Below, in pieces: positions 16,565-24,547 of a stretch of 62,492 bases of DNA. Under the pieces are notes generated by a model, which ran no database searches, was not told the DNA's origin, and saw nothing but the letters and a program-made list of their open reading frames with translations. The position numbers were made by a program, and so were the translations under genes. Each line of letters begins with the position of its first letter. Within the stretch, counting starts at the first letter, position 1. Source of the stretch: Syntrophaceae bacterium UBA1062 (lineage in GTDB: Bacteria; Desulfobacterota; Desulfomonilia; UBA1062); the NCBI GenBank assembly GCA_002316295.1, contig DCDF01000240.1, positions 1 to 62,492 on the forward strand, in the 5' to 3' direction.

Positions 16565-16840
16565 TTATTTTTTCGATTTTTCCGCGGCGCTGAAATACTC
16601 GTCCACCTTTCGAAAATTCTCATCCACGGATTTCTTGAAATCATCTCTTCCCTTCTTGTAGGCGCCGATCCATTGATTCAGGACACTTTTGCCTTCTTCG
16701 GGGAGCCAGTTCGCCTGATCGAGGAAGGTCTTGGCCATCTTTTCCGTTTGCTCCTGAATCAACACCATTGCGTTGAAGCTGTTGTCGAAAGAGGCCTTCT
16801 GAAAATCAATCACCTGTCTTACCATCTGTTTCTGATCCAT
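16565..16840 (-). CDS. Small phasin-like granule protein 1
   Basis: 91 residues, fully helical and amphipathic, without signal peptide. It shares the layout (MVxQxxDFQKxxFDN, then YKKGRDDFKKxVD) with the two phasin-like genes at 17456 and 17873, so the three are paralogues. Such proteins coat PHA granules. It has a strong AAGGAGG site and lies 33 bases upstream of the second phaC on the same strand. The phasin call rests on the paralogy, the helical profile and the locus. Confidence 0.8.
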   Translation of the reverse strand: MDQKQMVRQVIDFQKASFDNSFNAMVLIQEQTEKMAKTFLDQANWLPEEGKSVLNQWIGAYKKGRDDFKKSVDENFRKVDEYFSAAEKSKK

Positions 16841-17455
16841 GCTGCTTCCTCCTTGGAATGGAATATCTCCCGCGGGGCATCTGTGTACCGCGCTTCACAG
16901 CCGGGACACAGCCGCCCCCGGGGCGTGAGCCGGATGGGGATTGGTCGGGATATCCATGAATCCGTCATCCGATGCATTCTTGAATAATACGATCCGTCTC
17001 GGTTCTTTCAAGATTCACCTGCTTTCAGCAGTTTTCCCGGCCGATATTCGAAGGCATGATTCGGCTGCTCGGTGATTGCGATCAACACCTCCGCAGGCGA
17101 TGCCTCTCCGATCCGCCCGTGCGGTATCACGATCCGGCTCCAGAGAGACGGCATGCCGGAGAGCCTGGGTAATTCTCCGATATTCCTTGACTTCAATCTC
17201 TTCCCTTGTCCCGATCAGGTTATACTTCGAGTGAGCTTGCATGTCGTCGTCCTCTGTCGTCCCCGTACATCGGCGGCATGAAAACAGAGCGTCAAGCTCT
17301 TATTCGACCTCACTTCCTCCGGGATATCTGCAATTGCAAGAGCTTCAAGGCGATCCAGGAAAATATCAAAACAGTGATATTTTGGAGGATTTTCCGCGGC
17401 GCCGCCCGCCTGTGACCATTTTTCTTGAACGACCGGCAGACAGGCGGCTCTTCCC
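16841..17455. other. 615-base gap between phasin genes with degenerate short ORFs
   Basis: No gene I can support. Two overlapping minus-strand reading frames (17008-17196 and 17015-17242) look protein-like in part (SLWSRIVIPHGRIGEASPAE), but neither has a good start, and they switch frame relative to each other, as in a decayed gene. A TGCAATTGCA palindrome is near 17329-17338. An AT-rich TATTAT on the minus strand near 16985 could be the -10 of phasin 1. Confidence 0.4.
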
Positions 17456-17833
17456 CTACTTTTCCGAACTCTTCTCCGCAGCTTTTCTCGATTCCGACGC
17501 AGCCCTGGAAGCCTGCTGAGCACTGCGTCTGGTTGTCTGCTGCGCCTGCTGGGCGGCACGCTCAGTAGCTTCGACTGTGGAAACCAGGTACGACTCCATT
17601 TTGTCATACCCGTCGTCCACGGCTCTCTTCAGATCGTCCCTGCCCTTTTTGTACATATTCCCCCACTCCAGGATTAACTGTTTGCTTTCCTCGGGCATCC
17701 ACGGGACCCTGTCAAGGAAGAAGCTGACGGACTTTTCCGCCTGGTCCTGGATAGTGACCATACTCCTGTACACGTTATCAAAGGCGCTTTTCTGAAAATC
17801 GAACGCCTGCTTGACCATGGTTTTCTGATCCAT
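17456..17833 (-). CDS. Small phasin-like granule protein 2 with Ala/Gln/Arg tail
   Basis: 125 residues from ATG 17833 (AAGGGGG site upstream), preferred over a GTG one codon earlier. Residues 1-90 match the other two phasins (DFQKSAFDN, NMYKKGRDDLKRAVDDGYDKM). Residues 91-125 are a low-complexity Ala/Gln/Arg/Ser tail resembling the C-terminal tails of phasins and PhaF-like proteins that contact nucleoid or polymer. It lies 39 bases downstream of phasin 3 and is probably cotranscribed with it from the promoter at 18193-18220. Confidence 0.8.
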   Translation of the reverse strand: MDQKTMVKQAFDFQKSAFDNVYRSMVTIQDQAEKSVSFFLDRVPWMPEESKQLILEWGNMYKKGRDDLKRAVDDGYDKMESYLVSTVEATERAAQQAQQTTRRSAQQASRAASESRKAAEKSSEK

Positions 17834-17872
17834 CACCGGTCCCCCTTTCTCAAGTGCCCATCTATCGTCACA

Positions 17873-18151
17873 CTACCGTCCCACTCTGCCGAGCGAGGAA
17901 GTGAGATAGCCGCCGAGGTGATCAAATCCGTCATCTACGGCCTTCTTGAAGTCATCTCTGCCTTTTTTGTACATGCTCACCCATTCACTCAGAACGCCCT
18001 TGCTCTCCGATGGAAACCACCCTGTCTGATCCACGAAGGCATTGAAGACTTTCTCGGCCTGGTCCTGCATGGTAACGAGCGTCTCATAACCGTTGTCGAA
18101 GGCGGCTTTCTGCAAATCCACCATTTGTAAGGCCATGCTTTTCATGTCCAT
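17873..18151 (-). CDS. Small phasin-like granule protein 3
   Basis: 92 residues, first gene of the minus-strand phasin pair and divergent from phaR. It has the shared pattern (VDLQKAAFDNGYETLV, then MYKKGRDDFKKAVDDGFDHL). AAGGGGG lies at good spacing before the ATG. Its promoter and a PhaR-type palindrome are directly upstream, the usual arrangement in which PhaR represses the major phasin until PHA granules titrate it. Confidence 0.82.
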   Translation of the reverse strand: MDMKSMALQMVDLQKAAFDNGYETLVTMQDQAEKVFNAFVDQTGWFPSESKGVLSEWVSMYKKGRDDFKKAVDDGFDHLGGYLTSSLGRVGR

Positions 18152-18192
18152 GATTCAATCCCCCTTTGCTTGAAAGCATTGATCTCAAACCA

Positions 18193-18220
18193 ATAATAGG
18201 GCTCCATGGTCAATTGTCAA
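18193..18220 (-). promoter_or_regulatory. Sigma-70 promoter of the phasin pair
   Basis: On the minus strand, TTGACA (18220-18215), a 16-base spacer, then TATTAT (18198-18193). The predicted start is about 35 bases before the phasin 3 ATG. The palindrome at 18229-18241 lies 8 bases upstream of the -35. Confidence 0.65.
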
Positions 18221-18228
18221 GATAATTT

Positions 18229-18241
18229 TTGCATTGCAACA
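18229..18241. promoter_or_regulatory. Candidate PhaR operator 1
   Basis: TTGCATTGCAACA contains the perfect palindrome TTGCA-T-TGCAA. Its reverse complement TGTTGCAATGCAA matches 12 of 13 bases of the second site at 18353-18365. It sits just upstream of the phasin promoter. Characterised PhaR proteins bind TGC-rich palindromes near phasin and phaR genes. Confidence 0.6.
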
Positions 18242-18352
18242 TGCTGGATGAATCGCCTTTTTGCTGACAGAGATTGTATCTACCAGATTATATTAATATA
18301 TAATTATGTTCTTCCACCGTCTCAAATCGATTCCGTTGCCGAAGCAGAAAAT

Positions 18353-18365
18353 TGTTGCAATGTAA
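18353..18365. promoter_or_regulatory. Candidate PhaR operator 2
   Basis: TGTTGCAATGTAA contains the near-palindrome TTGCA-A-TGTAA and is the inverted, 12-of-13 copy of the site at 18229-18241. It lies about 130 bases before the phaR start, in its leader or promoter region, as expected for autorepression. Confidence 0.55.
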
Positions 18366-18495
18366 CATTCGTGTGGCGTTTGAGGTTTCCCTGTGATATA
18401 CAGACATGGACCGCCGGAGAAGAGAAGGCTTCTTGCCCGGCAACAACGCCGGGACAACCCTTTCCTTCGAGGGAAAGTTCTATCGGGGTGTATGA

Positions 18496-18966
18496 ATGGC
18501 TGACAGAGAAAAACTCAGGCTGAAAAAATACGGGAACCGGCGCCTGTATGATACGGCCCGGAGCACCTACGTCACGCTGAATCAGGTCGCGGATATCATC
18601 AAGCAGGGAACGGACGTGGAGGTCGTCGACGCGAAGACACAGGAAGATGTGACGGCATTTATTCTCACCCAGATCGTGCTGGAGCAGGCACGGAGAAAAA
18701 ACGCCCTTCTCCCCGTGGAGCTTCTCCATCTGATTATCCGCTATGGCGAAAACCTGCTGCAGGAATTTTTCCAGAAATATCTCGAGCAGACGATCAATGG
18801 GTATCTCCAGTTCAAGAGGTCCATGGACGAGCAGTTCAGCAAATGGATCGATATGCAGCTCAACTATTCGGATATGGCGCAGAAAACGTTTTCCGGACTG
18901 ACTCAATTGCAGAACATCTTCGGCCGGTCCCGGCAGACTCCGGGATCGAAAAACGACAAAGACTGA
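18496..18966 (+). CDS. phaR: PHA accumulation regulator PhaR (DNA-binding)
   Basis: 156 residues. The N-terminal PHB/PHA accumulation regulator DNA-binding domain is unmistakable: LKKYGNRRLYDTARSTYVTL, followed by VADIIKQGTDVEVVDAKT and DVTAFILTQIVLEQ (residues about 8-67). The helical C-terminal part senses the polymer. PhaR represses phasin genes and itself, and is released when it binds nascent PHA granules. It is divergent from the phasin pair, with two matching palindromes between them. The ribosome site is weak (CGGGGTG). Confidence 0.93.
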   Translation: MADREKLRLKKYGNRRLYDTARSTYVTLNQVADIIKQGTDVEVVDAKTQEDVTAFILTQIVLEQARRKNALLPVELLHLIIRYGENLLQEFFQKYLEQTINGYLQFKRSMDEQFSKWIDMQLNYSDMAQKTFSGLTQLQNIFGRSRQTPGSKNDKD

Positions 18967-19127
18967 TCCGCGAGCGGCCCCCGGAGCGCCGCCTCCGTTT
19001 ATCACGAGCGAAACCCGGTTCTTGCCTCGGGCCATCCTGAAGCCCGAACCGCCCGGGACACGCACCGACAACGGATCGCCCTCTCAACCATAAGGGCATC
19101 CGGGCCCGGTTTCCCCGTCACGGAGGC

Positions 19128-20204
19128 TCAGCCGGCGGCCGCCAACCCTGTCAAATCGGAAGCGGCTATCCTGCCCTTTATCGAGTACGCGGCCTCTTCG
19201 ACAAAGGCAAGGGCGGCGGGCCATTCGTGCTGCAGCGCTCTTCTGCCCATGAACACCGAGATGTGACCGGCCAGAGGAATCACCGCCTTGAAAATCTGGT
19301 CCCTGGGCGTTGAAGCATACAATTCGAGATTATGCACCTGGGGTATGAGGGTGATGTCGTCCCGCTCGCCGGCGAGCAGAGCCAGAGGGCACGATATATT
19401 CTGAAGGTCTACGTATTCACAGAGAACCTCCAGCGTGCCCTTGATGAGCCGGTTCTGCATGAAGAGCTTCTCCACTGCCTCGAGGTACCACCGTCCGGAG
19501 ATATCCTGGGTATACTCGTACCAGCGGCTGAATGTTTTTGTCCTCTTCAGATAATTCTCGTCCCTCACGTGTATCCAGAGGTTCAGATAGTCCCGGACGA
19601 ACCGGTCGTAGGCGTTCATCATCTTCCACCCCATGAGCATGAGGTCGCCGGACATGTTCCCCCCGCCGCAGTTTACGAGATACTGATAATACATGAGAGG
19701 AAGTGTATTCACGATATCCTGTATCTTCCCACCTCCGGCCGTGAAATCGATCGGAGCCGCGGCCAGCATGAGGGCACGGACATCTCCGGGAAACAGGGCG
19801 GCATAAATCGTGGCGAGCCATCCGCCCTGGCACAGGCCCGCGAGAACAACGGGCGCGCCCGCCTTTTTCACGCAGAGCATGACCTGCTGCACCAGATCGT
19901 CGATGGTCTCTTCTCTCCTGCTGAGCGTGCTCGATTTCCATTCGATTACATACACCGGACGGGCCGTATGCTTGAGGCATGTCTGAACCAGGCTCTGGCC
20001 GGGGGCATAGTCTGCAATGCTCGAATGGTGGCCAGCCTGGGGAGGGACGATCAGGATCGGGTCTCCTGTGCGGTCCTCATCGAATCTCCTCAAGACAACC
20101 GCCTTATCTTCGAAGATTTTCCTGTTCGGCGATATGAACTCCGGTTTTCCACGCGATGATGCGGTCTGAAAGAACTTCATGAGATCTGCATAAGGCGTAT
20201 TCAT
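19128..20204 (-). CDS. PhaC-like alpha/beta hydrolase (third PHA synthase/depolymerase-family protein)
   Basis: 358 residues of alpha/beta hydrolase fold with the box GLCQGG giving nucleophile C125, an Asp in LAGERDDITLIP and a His in LAGHISVFMG. A Cys rather than Ser in this box is the hallmark of PHA synthases and of some intracellular PHA depolymerases. It lacks the long N-terminal domain of the second PhaC and diverges strongly from the class III PhaC. It could be an extra synthase, a depolymerase or a granule-associated thioesterase. Strong AAGGAG site; it stands alone between phaR (convergent) and a degenerate region. Confidence 0.75.
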   Translation of the reverse strand: MNTPYADLMKFFQTASSRGKPEFISPNRKIFEDKAVVLRRFDEDRTGDPILIVPPQAGHHSSIADYAPGQSLVQTCLKHTARPVYVIEWKSSTLSRREETIDDLVQQVMLCVKKAGAPVVLAGLCQGGWLATIYAALFPGDVRALMLAAAPIDFTAGGGKIQDIVNTLPLMYYQYLVNCGGGNMSGDLMLMGWKMMNAYDRFVRDYLNLWIHVRDENYLKRTKTFSRWYEYTQDISGRWYLEAVEKLFMQNRLIKGTLEVLCEYVDLQNISCPLALLAGERDDITLIPQVHNLELYASTPRDQIFKAVIPLAGHISVFMGRRALQHEWPAALAFVEEAAYSIKGRIAASDLTGLAAAG

Positions 20205-20928
20205 GGTGCATCTCCTTGGTGTATGAAATTGTGCCTTGCGGCTGGGGAGCGCTGATAAGAACCGATGATCCCGAGAGGGTACGCCGGTGCTGCCCTTGGT
20301 GCTGATACGGGTGCAAAAACAACTCGTTGATGCCCTTTCACGCCTTTCTTATACATCTTTTCCCAGTGCCAGTCCAGGAAGAAGTTAACACTGTAGAAAT
20401 CTTCGATTATCTGAGAATTTCTCGCAATAGGTTTGTGTTCCAACGTGTTGATATTTGTGAGAAATCGAATCCATCTCCATGAAGCGGTCGCCTTCCGGCC
20501 CACCGCCCGTTTTCTTAATTCCATCACGAAACAGCTTCCGGTGCGCTCCCTGTCAGGCCCCTGTGATAGATTCCGCAGCGATCTCGGCGATACCCGCTGT
20601 CCGTATCCGGCCTTGCAGTCCCACCGTCTTGACGGCATCGTCCGGCATGCGGCAGCACTGAGGGCGTGAGACCATCAGGGTGACGGCCCCGGTCACCAGC
20701 TCCTCCCTGACGCGGACGCGGCTGGAGAGGCGCATCCGGTCCCGAGCACATCGGTGAAGAATTTGCCTCAACCGCCGCAGCATAGGTTGTTCTGCATGGC
20801 ACAATCCATCTCACGGACCGAAGCCTCTGCATGAGGCCTCCTCTCACCGAGCAGGAATTCTGCCGCCTGATGATGCCTGTCCACGGCTCCGCTGCCTGCG
20901 GACGGGAATCGCTCGAATTTTCTGTTTC
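20205..20928. other. 724-base degenerate region upstream of the PhaC-like hydrolase
   Basis: No intact gene. The minus strand has overlapping protein-like fragments in different frames. One (about 20318-20398) resembles the middle of the phasins. Another (about 20553-20760) reads REELVTGAVTLMVSRPQCCR and changes frame upstream and downstream. Together they look like decayed coding sequence. The promoter of the hydrolase should lie near 20230-20300 but has no clear match. Confidence 0.45.
20318..20398 (-). pseudogene. Probable remnant of a fourth phasin gene
   Basis: One minus-strand frame reads FYSVNFFLDWHWEKMYKKG. This matches the phasin 2 pieces SVSFFLD and EWGNMYKKG with the intervening residues of the parent deleted. 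Flanking sequence on both sides has no phasin likeness, no start codon with a ribosome site and frame changes. The similarity is visible at protein and DNA level, but short. Confidence 0.45.
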
Positions 20929-21846
20929 TTACTTTGCCTTCACGTCACCGGCGAGGAACCCCGGCTCGCCGTATGAGGGGTTCGGATACTTGTAGAAGCC
21001 TTCCTTGGTCTTGAACCCCAGGAGCCCTTTGTCCACATACCCTTTCAGAAAAGCCGCATTCGCCAGGGCCTGTGGATCGCCGGTCTTCCTGGCCCAGTAA
21101 TCGGTAATGGTATAGACCGTGGAGAGCCCGACCTGGTCCATGATGCCGAAGGGTCCGATCGGGGTGTGCATGACGCCCATCCACGAACGGTCGATGTCCT
21201 CGATAGAAGCCACCCCCTTCGATGCCAGAGAGAGCGAGGAGAAGAACAGGCTCGAAAGCATGGTGTTGAACACATAGCCGTTGTTTTCGCGGTTGAGCGT
21301 AATGACGATCTGCCCGATGCTCCTGGCAAACTCGCGGACGAGCTCGGTCACCTCCGGCGCGGTGCCCGGATGGGGCATGACGTCCACCACGCTGGAGGTC
21401 CGGACGTCATGGAAATGCAGGGCCGCGAACTTCTCCGGCCTGCCCGTCTTGTCCGCGATCATGGAGGGAACCAGCATCGATGTGTTGGTCGTGAAGATAG
21501 TCCTCTCCGGACAGAGCTCGTTGAACTGGTTGAATACCCGGGCTTTGACCGCCGGGTCCTCCGGCACGGACTCGCTGATGAAATCGGCGTCGCGGGCGGC
21601 AAGAGCCGGGTCCGAGGTGCCGGAGATGCGCGCCATGATCTCGCCGAGCTGCTCGGGGGCGATACGGCCTGTGGAGACAAACCACGACCCGAGCTTCTGC
21701 ATGCGGCTGATGGATTTGTCCAGGATCTCCTGGGAAATATCGTACATGACCACAGTGTATCCGTGCATTGCACAGGTGAACCCGATCTGCTGGCCCATCG
21801 TCCCTGCACCGAGGATGAGAACGCGCCTGATGTCGGAAAGTTTCAT
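20929..21846 (-). CDS. 3-hydroxyacyl-CoA dehydrogenase (NAD-dependent)
   Basis: 305 residues. The N-terminal Rossmann domain has GAGTMG (residues 14-19). The catalytic region includes NTSMLVPS and the His-containing LHFHDVRTSSVVDVMP. The C-terminal helical domain includes GYVFNTMLSS and IDRSWMGVMHTPIGPFGIMDQVG. It oxidises (S)-3-hydroxyacyl-CoA to 3-oxoacyl-CoA. It is the last gene of the minus-strand operon that starts at 26497, 54 bases after the SDR, with a strong AAGGAGG site. Length fits a stand-alone enzyme without hydratase fusion. Confidence 0.92.
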   Translation of the reverse strand: MKLSDIRRVLILGAGTMGQQIGFTCAMHGYTVVMYDISQEILDKSISRMQKLGSWFVSTGRIAPEQLGEIMARISGTSDPALAARDADFISESVPEDPAVKARVFNQFNELCPERTIFTTNTSMLVPSMIADKTGRPEKFAALHFHDVRTSSVVDVMPHPGTAPEVTELVREFARSIGQIVITLNRENNGYVFNTMLSSLFFSSLSLASKGVASIEDIDRSWMGVMHTPIGPFGIMDQVGLSTVYTITDYWARKTGDPQALANAAFLKGYVDKGLLGFKTKEGFYKYPNPSYGEPGFLAGDVKAK

Positions 21847-21900
21847 GTCATTTCCTCCTTCAATAGTATGTATGCATCCGCCTTCTGCGGTGATCCGGGC

Positions 21901-22665
21901 TTACGCCAGCGCGCCTCCGTCCACCACGAACGATGCTCCGGTCGTGAAAGGCGCGGCGTCAGAAACCAGATAGAGCACCGCCCCGGCCATCTCCATGGGC
22001 TTCGCATGCCGCCCCATGGGGATCATCTTGACCGCGTAATCGTAGATCATGTCGTTTTCCATGATGGCCTTGGAGAAATGGGTGTCCACCAGGCCGGGTA
22101 GCAGGGCGTTGACCCGGATGTTCTTGGTTGCGAGCTCTTTGGCGAAGGCCTGTGTCATGGAGATGAGGCCGGCCTTGGTGATGGAGTAGATCCCCTGAAA
22201 CGGTGCGGGCTTGACGCCGTTGATGGAGGACACGTTCACGATGGAGCCACCGCCCGCCTCGATCATGAGCTTGGCCGCGTTCTGCACCAGGAAAAAGGGG
22301 CCCTTGAGATTCACGTCGAATGTCTTGTTCCACACCCCTTCGTCCGCGCCGAGCATCTCGCCGAAGTAGGGATTGGTGGCGGCGTTGTTGATGAGGATGT
22401 TGAGCGTGCCGTACTGCCGCCTGATCTTGCCGAAGAGCTCCTGGATCTGACCGAGATCGCCCACGTGGCAGGCCATCACCTCAGCCTTGCCTCCTCGGGA
22501 GGCGATCTTGCCGGCAACGCTTTGCAGGGCCTCCGCCTTTCTGCTCACCAGGATGCAGTGAGCCCCGTAATCGGCCAGAGTCACTGCGATGGCTTCCCCG
22601 ATACCCCTGCTCGCTCCGGTCACCAGGGCGATTTTTCCATCAAGCCGGAAATCTACCTTCTCCAT
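21901..22665 (-). CDS. Short-chain dehydrogenase/reductase
   Basis: 254 residues, classical SDR. TGASRGIG (about 17-24), NNAA in place of NNAG, catalytic Ser in VSSING and Tyr-Lys in YSITK. The C-terminal PMGRHAKPMEMAGAVLYLVSDAA is typical of the FabG/3-hydroxyacyl dehydrogenase branch. It lies between the kinase-like gene and the 3-hydroxyacyl-CoA dehydrogenase in the TetR operon. A role in oxidising or reducing a hydroxyacyl-CoA fits; the exact substrate is unknown. Strong GGAGGAG site. Confidence 0.9.
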   Translation of the reverse strand: MEKVDFRLDGKIALVTGASRGIGEAIAVTLADYGAHCILVSRKAEALQSVAGKIASRGGKAEVMACHVGDLGQIQELFGKIRRQYGTLNILINNAATNPYFGEMLGADEGVWNKTFDVNLKGPFFLVQNAAKLMIEAGGGSIVNVSSINGVKPAPFQGIYSITKAGLISMTQAFAKELATKNIRVNALLPGLVDTHFSKAIMENDMIYDYAVKMIPMGRHAKPMEMAGAVLYLVSDAAPFTTGASFVVDGGALA

Positions 22666-22763
22666 ACATTCTCCTCCCGAATTCTCGGAAATTTCTGTTC
22701 GCTCCGCTCAAAGAGAAGACCTCTGCGCCGGGTGGATACTGATATCCCAACCCTTTCGTCTTC

Positions 22764-23831
22764 CTACAGGCCGCCGTTTTTGATGAAATTCAACGCGCTC
22801 TTCTCCAGGATATGAACGCCGAAGATGAGCACACTGAACCGCTCGTCCTTTGTCTGCCCGTGGTAAAACCGGTAGTAGATCTGCTGTGCGATGACCGCGA
22901 GACGGAAAATCCCGAAGCACAGGTAAAAATCGAAGTTGTCGACGGTGATGCCGGCGAGGGTTTCATACCTCCTCACCATCTCGGTGCGGGTCATGGCGCC
23001 GGGGAGTGTGGTTGGAAGCATCCGGGCCGCCTGTAATTCTTCCGGATCGTCGGCCTGGACCCAGTATCCAAGCGAACTGCCCAGGTCCATGAGAGGGTCG
23101 CCTATGGTCGCCATCTCCCAGTCGAGCACGCCGATGATCTCCTGCGGATTTTCGGGGTTCAGCACCACGTTGTCGAACTTGTAGTCGTTGTGGATCACAC
23201 CGGGCTTGGGAGAATCGGGCGGCATCTTCTCGAAAAGCCACTGCATGACGGTTTCGAAGTCCGGGGCGTCCGGAGTGCGCGCGGCCCGGTATCGATCAGA
23301 CCAACCTTCCACCTGCCGTTTCACATACCCTTCTGGCCTGCCGAACCCATCGAGACCGACGGCCTTGTAATCGATCGCATGAAGCTTGTACTGAACATCG
23401 AGGAGATTCTCGCACAGGGTGCGCATCTGCTTTGGAGTGAACTCGAGGCCCTTGGGCAGATTCTTCCTCAGGATGATGCCCGGGATGCGCTCCATCACAT
23501 AGAAGGGGCAGCCCATCACCGACTCGTCCTCGGTGTAGAGCAGCGGCCTGGGACAGTAGGGATACACGCCCTTGAGCGCGCTCAAGATCCGGTACTCCCT
23601 TCCCATGTCGTGGGCGGTCTTGGCCTTCCTGCCGAACGGCGGTCTCCTCAGGACGAGCTCGGTGGCGCCTACGCGTATCAGATAGGTGAGGTTGGAAAAA
23701 CCGCTCGGAAACTGCTCGACGATCATCTCACCCGAGAGCCCCGGTATGGAGCCTCTCAAAAACTCCCCCACCTTGCCGGTGTCGAGCTCTTCACCCTGCC
23801 TGATGTGCACTGCCTTATCGGAAAAATCCAT
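22764..23831 (-). CDS. ACAD10/11-type APH-fold acyl-CoA kinase (phosphotransferase family)
   Basis: 355 residues of aminoglycoside-phosphotransferase fold. The catalytic loop IHNDYKFDNVV has H214, catalytic D216 and N221, and the metal-binding LDWE has D237. FGRPEGYVKRQVEGW and PRPLLYTEDESVMGCPFYVMERI resemble the N-terminal kinase half of vertebrate ACAD10/ACAD11 and bacterial 4-hydroxyacyl-CoA kinases such as LvaA. These phosphorylate the 4-hydroxyl of an acyl-CoA. The gene overlaps the TetR gene by 17 bases and is one gene away from an ACAD11-like dehydrogenase, so the two halves of ACAD11 are present as separate genes. The activity is inferred from family and context. Confidence 0.85.
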   Translation of the reverse strand: MDFSDKAVHIRQGEELDTGKVGEFLRGSIPGLSGEMIVEQFPSGFSNLTYLIRVGATELVLRRPPFGRKAKTAHDMGREYRILSALKGVYPYCPRPLLYTEDESVMGCPFYVMERIPGIILRKNLPKGLEFTPKQMRTLCENLLDVQYKLHAIDYKAVGLDGFGRPEGYVKRQVEGWSDRYRAARTPDAPDFETVMQWLFEKMPPDSPKPGVIHNDYKFDNVVLNPENPQEIIGVLDWEMATIGDPLMDLGSSLGYWVQADDPEELQAARMLPTTLPGAMTRTEMVRRYETLAGITVDNFDFYLCFGIFRLAVIAQQIYYRFYHGQTKDERFSVLIFGVHILEKSALNFIKNGGL

Positions 23832-24531
23832 GGCCCTCCTCCTCTTTCTTCTTCACCAGGATATATGAAAGGATGATATCCATAAGGGACGCCGCATACT
23901 GCTCGACCGTGACCCTGCGCCGTTCGTACTTCCATCTCTTGAGGTACCAATCCTGGAGCATCGCCTTGATGAGAGCGGCGCTCAGCCGGGAGTCCACCTG
24001 CCTGAACGACCCTTCTCTCACGCCCGCCTCAATGATGTCGGCAAAGATCTGCTCGGTGAACAACTCCGCCTCGATGGCCTTCTTGTGGGCTTCTCTGGGC
24101 AGATTCTTGGTTTCCATGTAGGAGAAATAGAACCAGGGCTGAAGGACCTCGCTCAGGTAGAGATGTACCTGTACAGCCGTTTTCAACCTTTCCTGCGGAT
24201 CTTCGACGCCCTCGAGGTTTTCGGTCATCACCCTCAGTATCACGCTCCTGCCCTGCTGCTGGATCATATCCAGGAGCTCTTCCTTGCTTGAAATGTACGA
24301 ATACAGAGCCCCCATGCTCAGACCCGCTTCGCTGCTCAGGTCCCGCAGGCTCATGGAGGCAAAGCCCTTGACGTTGCTGATGGCGAGCGCGGCATCCATG
24401 ATCTTCACCAGATTCCTGACTGCAACTTTCTCTTTCTTGATCTTGATGCGGTCTCTGTTCTCGGCCAGCAGCTCCCGGGAGATGTCCTCCTTGGAAAGCT
24501 GGACCGATTTCCTGAATGTCTCGAATTTCAA
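23815..24531 (-). CDS. TetR/AcrR family regulator of the acyl-CoA operon
   Basis: 238 residues, a little longer than usual because of a 50-residue charged N-terminal arm. The HTH (about 56-100) reads FASMSLRDLSSEAGLSMGALYSYISSKEELL, with the typical GxxYxYFxxKEEL pattern. The start is a TTG preceded by GGGGAG; no in-frame ATG or GTG lies at a better place. It is embedded between the dehydrogenase and kinase genes and so is cotranscribed with its presumed targets. A palindrome at 26545-26554 upstream of the operon and of etfB is the best candidate operator. The ligand is probably an acyl-CoA. Confidence 0.88.
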   Translation of the reverse strand: MKFETFRKSVQLSKEDISRELLAENRDRIKIKKEKVAVRNLVKIMDAALAISNVKGFASMSLRDLSSEAGLSMGALYSYISSKEELLDMIQQQGRSVILRVMTENLEGVEDPQERLKTAVQVHLYLSEVLQPWFYFSYMETKNLPREAHKKAIEAELFTEQIFADIIEAGVREGSFRQVDSRLSAALIKAMLQDWYLKRWKYERRRVTVEQYAASLMDIILSYILVKKKEEEGHGFFR

Positions 24532-24547
24532 TGCCGCTCCCCTGTCT

